Assembly: GCF_017254845.1 (NCBI RefSeq)
Contig: NZ_JAFKCU010000001.1
Span: 579,048-643,047, forward strand
Source: Algoriphagus pacificus
GTDB lineage: Bacteria; Bacteroidota; Bacteroidia; Cytophagales; Cyclobacteriaceae
DNA: 64,000 nt
Reading direction: 5' to 3'
Shown here piece after piece: positions 59,097-64,000 of the stretch. The notes under the pieces are model-generated. The model saw only the letters and a list, made by a program, of their open reading frames with translations. It had not been told where the DNA came from and did not search any database. The position numbers and the translations under genes were made by a program. The stretch's first letter is position 1. Each line of letters opens with the position of its first letter.

Positions 59097-59154
59097 ATTA
59101 GGGAAAATTTAAATATTTGTAGACTATTTTATCTTTTATCAAACCAATCTAAAA

Positions 59155-59607
59155 ATGAGGTATTTAAAAATTCTTTCTCTTGTTTTGTTTTTTGGGATGG
59201 CAGCATCATTAGAAAGCAATGCACAAGAACTGGGATTAAGGTTCGGAAATTTCTATGGAAATAACGTCGCAGTCGACGGAGTTTTTGCATTAGGAGAATT
59301 CAGCAGAGTTCATGGAGACGTAAGTTTTGGGCGAGGAGTAGGAATTGACCTATTGTGGAACCCAATTTACAAGCCAGTTAGCACAAGTGATTTTAATTGG
59401 TATGCGGGCTTTGGACCCTCCCTTTACATTGCTGATCCTTTTTCTTTGGGTGTTGCTGGAGAAATAGGAATTGAGTATGCTTTTGAAGAAGTGCCTATTG
59501 TAATCGGTGCAGATTGGAGGCCTACATTTAGATTAATAGAGGACACCGATTTCTTTGCAGATGTCTTTGGTCTCAATATTCGATGGCGATTTGGCGAAGT
59601 TCAATAA
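59155..59607 (+). CDS. small secreted beta-barrel-like protein
   Basis: A 150-residue exported protein, signal peptide about 1-24 (ending SNAQ). The rest alternates aromatic and glycine-rich strands (LGLRFGNFYGNNVAVDG, WYAGFGPSLYIADPF, FGLNIRWRFGEVQ) as in small outer-membrane barrels of eight strands. No family recognised. Its own terminator directly abuts the next start codon. Confidence 0.78.
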   Translation: MRYLKILSLVLFFGMAASLESNAQELGLRFGNFYGNNVAVDGVFALGEFSRVHGDVSFGRGVGIDLLWNPIYKPVSTSDFNWYAGFGPSLYIADPFSLGVAGEIGIEYAFEEVPIVIGADWRPTFRLIEDTDFFADVFGLNIRWRFGEVQ

Positions 59608-59612
59608 TATCT

Positions 59613-59638
59613 AGAGCAGGAAATCCTGCTCTTTTTTT
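59613..59638 (+). terminator. intrinsic terminator abutting the next start codon
   Basis: AGAGCAGG / CCTGCTCT stem with an AAAT loop and a seven-T run ending at 59638. The ATG of the following gene begins at 59639. Six bases after the barrel gene stop. Confidence 0.88.
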
Positions 59639-60094
59639 ATGCTTACAAACAAAATCATTCTTTTAGAAAAGTTTCCAGGAAAAGGTGGATGGACATATGC
59701 CCGAATTCCACTAGAAATAGCCATTGAGTCTAAAGCCTTTGGAATGGTTCGTGTTCATGGGAAAATTGACGAGACAGAATTCAAAGGCAAACATCTTATG
59801 CCTCATGGAGATGGAAGTGTGTTTCTTCCAATTTCTAAATCCATTAGGAAAGAAATCGGGAAGGAGGCAGGAGATACAGTCAGGTTATCGATTTTTCTGG
59901 ATTCAAGTCCCACAGAAATTCCCGAAGAACTTAAGGCATGCCTGGAAGACATTCCGTCTGGCTTAGAATCTTTTCAGAAATTATCAGATGCCTCCCAAAA
60001 GCAGTGGATTGAATATATTTTCACAAGTAAAAACGCGGATATTCAAGCCTCGCGAATCATTCAATTAATTGATCATTTAACTCCAAAAACTTAA
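59639..60094 (+). CDS. DUF1905/YdeI-type protein
   Basis: A 151-residue cytoplasmic protein with a DUF1905 domain (about 1-100, PGKGGWTYARIPLEIA, GKHLMPHGDGSVFLPISKSIRK) followed by an OmdA-like C-terminal part (EELKACLEDIP, ASQKQWIEYIFTSKN). Function not established; relatives are called bacteriocin-resistance or YdeI/OmpD-associated proteins. Its ATG begins right after a terminator T-run, which is odd for expression, and it ends with a four-base TTAA overlap with the TonB receptor gene. Confidence 0.85.
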   Translation: MLTNKIILLEKFPGKGGWTYARIPLEIAIESKAFGMVRVHGKIDETEFKGKHLMPHGDGSVFLPISKSIRKEIGKEAGDTVRLSIFLDSSPTEIPEELKACLEDIPSGLESFQKLSDASQKQWIEYIFTSKNADIQASRIIQLIDHLTPKT

Positions 60095-62493
60095 AACTCC
60101 ACGATAATACCTACTGTAGGAAGTAAAGTGCCTGCCGTATTCGTGATATATTTTAACTGATAGCGAGAAGGGTCTGTTGGATCAACCAAAATTCGTCCTG
60201 CATCATCTCTGACTGGTACTAAAAGCGGAGGCTGTTCTGCTTCATAGTTGTAGAGGTTCTGGATGTCAATGTACCAATTCAAACTCCATTTTGGGAAGAA
60301 GTATTTTTTGTCCACTCTCAGGTCCAATTGATGAAATGGATCCAATCTCAAAGCATTTATCTGGGTAAAGTCTAAAATCGGCTGTCCACGAAGATCCCAA
60401 TTGCTAATCAGAGCAGATTCCTCCACATCATACGGTGTATAGGGAGTTCCTCCCAGAAACCTCCATCGAGCACCAACTTCCCAATTTTTTTCAAATCGTT
60501 TTCCAGCAGTAAGGCTCAAAATAATTTTATTGTCCCAGGCAGAAGGAACAAATCCCTCAGTATTTGGATTGGTAAATTCACTGCGAACAAGAGTTAAAGC
60601 ACCAATTCCATAGAAATTATTAAATAATCGCTGCTGCGCCAAAAACTCCAATCCATATGCCTTTCCTTTTGCATTGGAAATTACCGGTTCATTCCCAATC
60701 ACACCAAAATCAGCTCCTAAATTGGCTAAAGCAATCCCATTTCGGACAGAGGATGGATATTGATCGTATTTTTTATAAAATGCCTCGACGGTAAATCTTC
60801 TGTTTTTCTCAGGAGCTAAAAATTCTAAGCCGGCTATCAGTTGATTGCTTCGGATATATTTGACATCTGATTCCTGATTGACCAAAGTCCCCTCGTTGTT
60901 TCGAAATCCAAGAACCGTATAAGGTGGCTTTTGATAATAGATTCCTGCATTGGCAGTGGCAAAAAGATTGGGCTTCAACTGATAAGAGACAGAAAATCTG
61001 GGACTTATTTGGTTGAAAGGGTTTTTTGCGGTTTTTCCAAAATCAGATGCGTCCATTCTAACTCCTCCAGAAAGCAAAAGTCTTTCATCCAGAAGATATT
61101 TTGTCCCGGAAATAAAACCTCCGTATTCATTAAAGTTCGAGATGGCCTCCACGTCAATTATCTGACCTGTATTTGCTAAAGTAGCTCTATCAAAATTATT
61201 AATCAGGTATCTGGAATACTCATAATTAACCCCATATTTCAAGGTGTAACCAGATCCGAAAATACTGTTCTCAGCCCTAAATTTATTCTCGGATTCCTGT
61301 GATTTGTAGCGATAGAGAAGGTTTGATTCAAAGCTTTCATCATTTCCAAAATACTTTTCAGACTCGTTATTAAGCATGTTTCTGCTCAAAACAAATGTCC
61401 AAAAACCATTCTCTCTGAACCGCTTTAATTTCAATCCCGTGGTGTAATTCCACTGGGATTGAACAGGCAATACATCCAATAAATACAACCTGTTTTCTAA
61501 ATCCTCTCCTGTCTCATCTTCAGGAATTTCTTTGTTAAGAACAAACTGATCTATTGCTCCTACACCAATAAAAGTTAGCTCAGTCTTCTCGTTTAGTTTA
61601 GTGGTTGTTTTGACTTGGAAATCGTTGAAAGTCGGAAGAAAAGGAAGCTTCAACAGTTTGAACAATCCCTGCAAATACGATCTTCTGGCAGAAAATAAAT
61701 AGGTGGATTTTTCACCTAAAGGACCTTCATTAGAAAGAGTCAATTCAGAAGCCCCAACGGTCAATTGGGTCTCCATATTTTCTCGATTTCCTTCCTTCAG
61801 TTGAATTTCAAAAAATGAACTCAAGGCATCCATTCTATTGGCAGAAAAGCCACCGGCAATTAAATCAACGCTTTTGATAAGGTTTACATTAAGTAAACCA
61901 ACCGGACCTCCTGAAGAACCCTGAGTCGAGAAATGGTTGATAACCGGAACTTCTATTTCATCAACAAAGAATTTGTTTTCATTCGGAGCTCCTCCTCTTA
62001 TCAAAATGTCATTTCGAAAACTCGGTGTACTTGCCACGCCTGGCAAAGCCTGTATAACTTTTGAAATATCACGATTTCCCCCAGGGTACCTTTCAATCTC
62101 ATTGCTATTCATTTTCCTGACTGAGAGTGGAGTCTCTTCAGATCTAGAAAACTCAGAGCTTACCACTACTTCACTCAGTTCAGAAGCATCTTCGACCAAC
62201 TCAAAATCCAATTGAACCGGCTTTGCCAAAGTCACTCTGATTTCAAATCGGGTCTCAGTTTTATAGCCCACAAAACTTGCCCGCACATTGTAAAGGCCAG
62301 CTGGAACATCCGTAATCTCATAAAATCCATCTTCATCGGAAATGGCTCCGAGCTCTGTTTCAAGTACCAAGACATTGGCAAATGCAACAGGCTGACCATT
62401 GACAGGATTGGTGATTATTCCTCGGATAATTCCCTGAGAAAATGCAAAAATTGAAATAAACAGTAAGAATGCTGTTAGGTAAAACTTTTTCAT
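60091..62493 (-). CDS. TonB-dependent receptor with carboxypeptidase-regulatory-like domain
   Basis: An 800-residue outer-membrane receptor. Signal peptide (about 1-19), a beta-sandwich carboxypeptidase-regulatory-like domain (about 20-110, NVRASFVGYKTETRF), then the plug (about 115-245, SVRKMNSNEIERYPGG, SFRNDILIRGGAPNENKFF), then the barrel to the C-terminus. The final residues are TVGIIVEF, the usual aromatic end. No SusD partner or regulator is beside it, so the ligand (a peptide, metal chelate or glycan) is unknown. Minus strand, 60 bases upstream of it is crtW. Confidence 0.92.
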   Translation of the reverse strand: MKKFYLTAFLLFISIFAFSQGIIRGIITNPVNGQPVAFANVLVLETELGAISDEDGFYEITDVPAGLYNVRASFVGYKTETRFEIRVTLAKPVQLDFELVEDASELSEVVVSSEFSRSEETPLSVRKMNSNEIERYPGGNRDISKVIQALPGVASTPSFRNDILIRGGAPNENKFFVDEIEVPVINHFSTQGSSGGPVGLLNVNLIKSVDLIAGGFSANRMDALSSFFEIQLKEGNRENMETQLTVGASELTLSNEGPLGEKSTYLFSARRSYLQGLFKLLKLPFLPTFNDFQVKTTTKLNEKTELTFIGVGAIDQFVLNKEIPEDETGEDLENRLYLLDVLPVQSQWNYTTGLKLKRFRENGFWTFVLSRNMLNNESEKYFGNDESFESNLLYRYKSQESENKFRAENSIFGSGYTLKYGVNYEYSRYLINNFDRATLANTGQIIDVEAISNFNEYGGFISGTKYLLDERLLLSGGVRMDASDFGKTAKNPFNQISPRFSVSYQLKPNLFATANAGIYYQKPPYTVLGFRNNEGTLVNQESDVKYIRSNQLIAGLEFLAPEKNRRFTVEAFYKKYDQYPSSVRNGIALANLGADFGVIGNEPVISNAKGKAYGLEFLAQQRLFNNFYGIGALTLVRSEFTNPNTEGFVPSAWDNKIILSLTAGKRFEKNWEVGARWRFLGGTPYTPYDVEESALISNWDLRGQPILDFTQINALRLDPFHQLDLRVDKKYFFPKWSLNWYIDIQNLYNYEAEQPPLLVPVRDDAGRILVDPTDPSRYQLKYITNTAGTLLPTVGIIVEF

Positions 62494-62553
62494 GAGTCTG
62501 GGTTACTAAAACATAATTACTTCAGCCAAAAAAAGTTTCTAATTAGGTGAAAT

Positions 62554-63267
62554 TTATGCGTGTTGTTTTTCTTTTTCTCTCCACAACCTCCACCAAGGTG
62601 TGCCTGGGGAATCATGGTGTTCATAGTGATATCCAAAAAAATAACAGGACAAAAAGGCCCATAAATGATTTTTTGATTGGGTTTTTGAATGATGCTTGTT
62701 ATCACTTTCTCCTCGATGTGGAAGAAATGTACCAAAGTAAAAAAGCTGAAATGTGGATAAAACAGCAGGAAGCATCCAAAAAACAATTATGTTTTCCACA
62801 GGCAGAAAAAGCTTTAATACATTGAATGTAATAGCCATCAAAAGGATCTGCCAAATACTCAAGTACTGCTTAATAAAGCTGAAATACCACAAGAAGAAAT
62901 TATCTGAATGATGGTAATCCGGATCTTTATCCGTAGCGACAAAACGATGATGCTCATGGTGTTTTGGAAAAAGCTTCCAATAGAAATTATAAGAGAAAAG
63001 TATGGCTGCAAGCACGCCAATTACATTGTTTACAACCTTATTGGATGAAACCAAACCATGCATGGCATCATGAGCAGTAATGAATAAACCGGTGTATAAA
63101 TGCATTTGGACCAAAATCCCTAAATAAATCCAAGGATTGCTCCAATTGATTTCCACACCCAATAAAAATATCAGCGATAGAAACCAAACTACCATCACCC
63201 CCAAAGCAATCAGGATGCCTTTAGGATCAATAGCTTTGTTTGAAGGTATGTTTTTGGCTGCATTCAT
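62554..63267 (-). CDS. crtW: beta-carotene ketolase (CrtW-type)
   Basis: A 237-residue di-iron membrane oxygenase that adds 4-keto groups to carotenoids. Its eight-histidine scaffold is visible: HDAMHG (near residue 65), HHEHH (near 103) with YHHSD, FGTFLPHRGESDNKHHSKT and the C-terminal FGYHYEHHDSPGTPWWRLW. The FGTFLPHR segment and the closing PWW pattern are CrtW-like and separate it from CrtZ or plain fatty-acid desaturases, though that call needs a phylogeny. It starts 22 bases after ispH, so isoprenoid supply and ketocarotenoid formation sit in one operon. Confidence 0.88.
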   Translation of the reverse strand: MNAAKNIPSNKAIDPKGILIALGVMVVWFLSLIFLLGVEINWSNPWIYLGILVQMHLYTGLFITAHDAMHGLVSSNKVVNNVIGVLAAILFSYNFYWKLFPKHHEHHRFVATDKDPDYHHSDNFFLWYFSFIKQYLSIWQILLMAITFNVLKLFLPVENIIVFWMLPAVLSTFQLFYFGTFLPHRGESDNKHHSKTQSKNHLWAFLSCYFFGYHYEHHDSPGTPWWRLWREKEKQHA

Positions 63268-63289
63268 GTCGCAAGCACGCAGAGAATGA

Positions 63290-64000
63290 TCAAAAAGTCA
63301 AGATTTTCTCTCGAACTTGTTCCATCAACCACATAGGAGTAGAAGTTGCTCCACAGATCCCTACGGTTTCATTTTCTTTAAACCAATCGGAATCAATTTG
63401 CTCAGCATTGGAAACGAAGTAGGTATTCTCATTCTTCTCTTTGCAGACATTGAAAAGCACTTTTCCATTGGAGGACTTTGTGCCACTCACAAAAATGATT
63501 TTATCAAACCTTTCTGCAAAGGCTCTGAGCTCTTTATCTCTATTCGAAACCTGACGGCAAATGGTATCATTTGTATTCACTGAAATCCCGTTTTGCCTCA
63601 AAATTTCATTGATCTCGTAAAATTTGTCTGTGCTCTTAGTGGTCTGACTATAAAGTGTAATACTCTTCGGAAGTGTCTCCAGATCTAATTCTGAGATATC
63701 CTGAAAAACCACAGCCTTATTATTTGTCTGACCCAACAAACCTATGACTTCAGCATGTCCATGCTTTCCATAGATGTAAATGGTCTCATCTTTATCAAAA
63801 GAATTCTTGATTCTGTTTTGAAGCTTCAAAACAACGGGACAGCTGGCATCAATGAGTGTAAGATTATTTTTGATCGCAAGCTCATAGGTTGAAGGGGGTT
63901 CGCCATGTGCACGAATCAAAACCTTTTGATCTCGAAGCTCTTGTAATTGTTCATGATCAATGATTTTTAACCCTTTGTTAGTCAAACGGTTAACCTCCTC
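63290..64000 (-). CDS. ispH: 4-hydroxy-3-methylbut-2-enyl diphosphate reductase, 5' end outside the window
   Basis: Last step of the MEP isoprenoid pathway: 4Fe-4S enzyme making IPP and DMAPP from HMBPP. The frame is open to the window edge and the residues there (EEVNRL directly before TNKGLK) fit the conserved segment after the IspH histidine-Ile-Val-His region, so perhaps 35 N-terminal residues including the first Fe-S cysteine lie outside. Present: IRAHGEPPSTYE, IDASCPVVLKL (second Cys), SQTTKSTDKF, NDTICRQVSNR, and VGICGATSTPMWLMEQV (third Cys). Followed by crtW. Confidence 0.93.
   Translation of the reverse strand, partial: EEVNRLTNKGLKIIDHEQLQELRDQKVLIRAHGEPPSTYELAIKNNLTLIDASCPVVLKLQNRIKNSFDKDETIYIYGKHGHAEVIGLLGQTNNKAVVFQDISELDLETLPKSITLYSQTTKSTDKFYEINEILRQNGISVNTNDTICRQVSNRDKELRAFAERFDKIIFVSGTKSSNGKVLFNVCKEKNENTYFVSNAEQIDSDWFKENETVGICGATSTPMWLMEQVREKILTF

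Overview
The window reads as an ordinary, gene-dense chromosomal stretch of a Bacteroidota bacterium, most likely Cytophagales / Cyclobacteriaceae (an Algoriphagus-like marine or aquatic species). This is an inference from gene content and style. There are almost no Shine-Dalgarno sequences. Several genes carry a TAnnTTTG-type -7 box. Surface proteins are lipoproteins or TonB-dependent receptors of Bacteroidota type. There is a CrtW-type carotenoid ketolase, a ComA-like phosphosulfolactate synthase and a LuxR-tailed membrane TPR regulator. I count 64 protein genes (the last one cut by the window edge) and no rRNA, tRNA, CRISPR array, prophage, IS element or clear pseudogene.

Layout. 1-5 kb: a small membrane protein, then glyA-tatC-rpiB on the minus strand, two small unknowns and an AEC transporter. 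5-7.3 kb: minus-strand operon DUF493-phhB-rsmI-suhB. 7.3-15 kb: minus-strand envelope block coaX, outer-membrane barrel, TPR protein, lptC, small membrane protein, CBS/CorC protein and a SurA/PpiD-type foldase. 15-21 kb: anmK, an amino-acid dehydrogenase, nhaD, tag and a divergent alanine-racemase-like protein. 21-26 kb: purU, aroE, a DUF368 lipid-carrier translocase, comA-like and a TPR protein. 26-28.4 kb: rfbC, a YwqE-type phosphatase and an epimerase. 28.4-36.5 kb: hflX, an orphan histidine kinase, small proteins, a BchI-like AAA+ with its VWA partner, and a membrane-tethered TPR/HTH regulator. 36.8-46.3 kb: queG-corA, a META lipoprotein, nadC, gpmI, an amidase and small envelope proteins. 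46.5-51 kb: polA and radA. 51-57 kb: a secreted beta-propeller pair, a secreted amidohydrolase and a GH28 enzyme. 57-64 kb: a zinc metallopeptidase, aquaporin, a TonB-dependent receptor, and the isoprenoid/carotenoid pair ispH-crtW.

The genes are mostly housekeeping: one-carbon metabolism (glyA, purU), cell-wall recycling and carrier-lipid traffic (anmK, DUF368), envelope assembly (lptC, PpiD-like, tatC) and DNA repair/replication (polA, radA, tag). The items most deserving a second look are the AAA+/VWA pair without any chelatase partner, the Ig/LVIVD plus Met/His-rich beta-propeller operon, the ComA-like gene as a possible source of sulfonolipid head groups, the racemase-like protein with changed active-site positions, and a set of -7 boxes lying only four bases before start codons. 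Convergent gene pairs are packed so tightly that six of them share or abut their stop codons.
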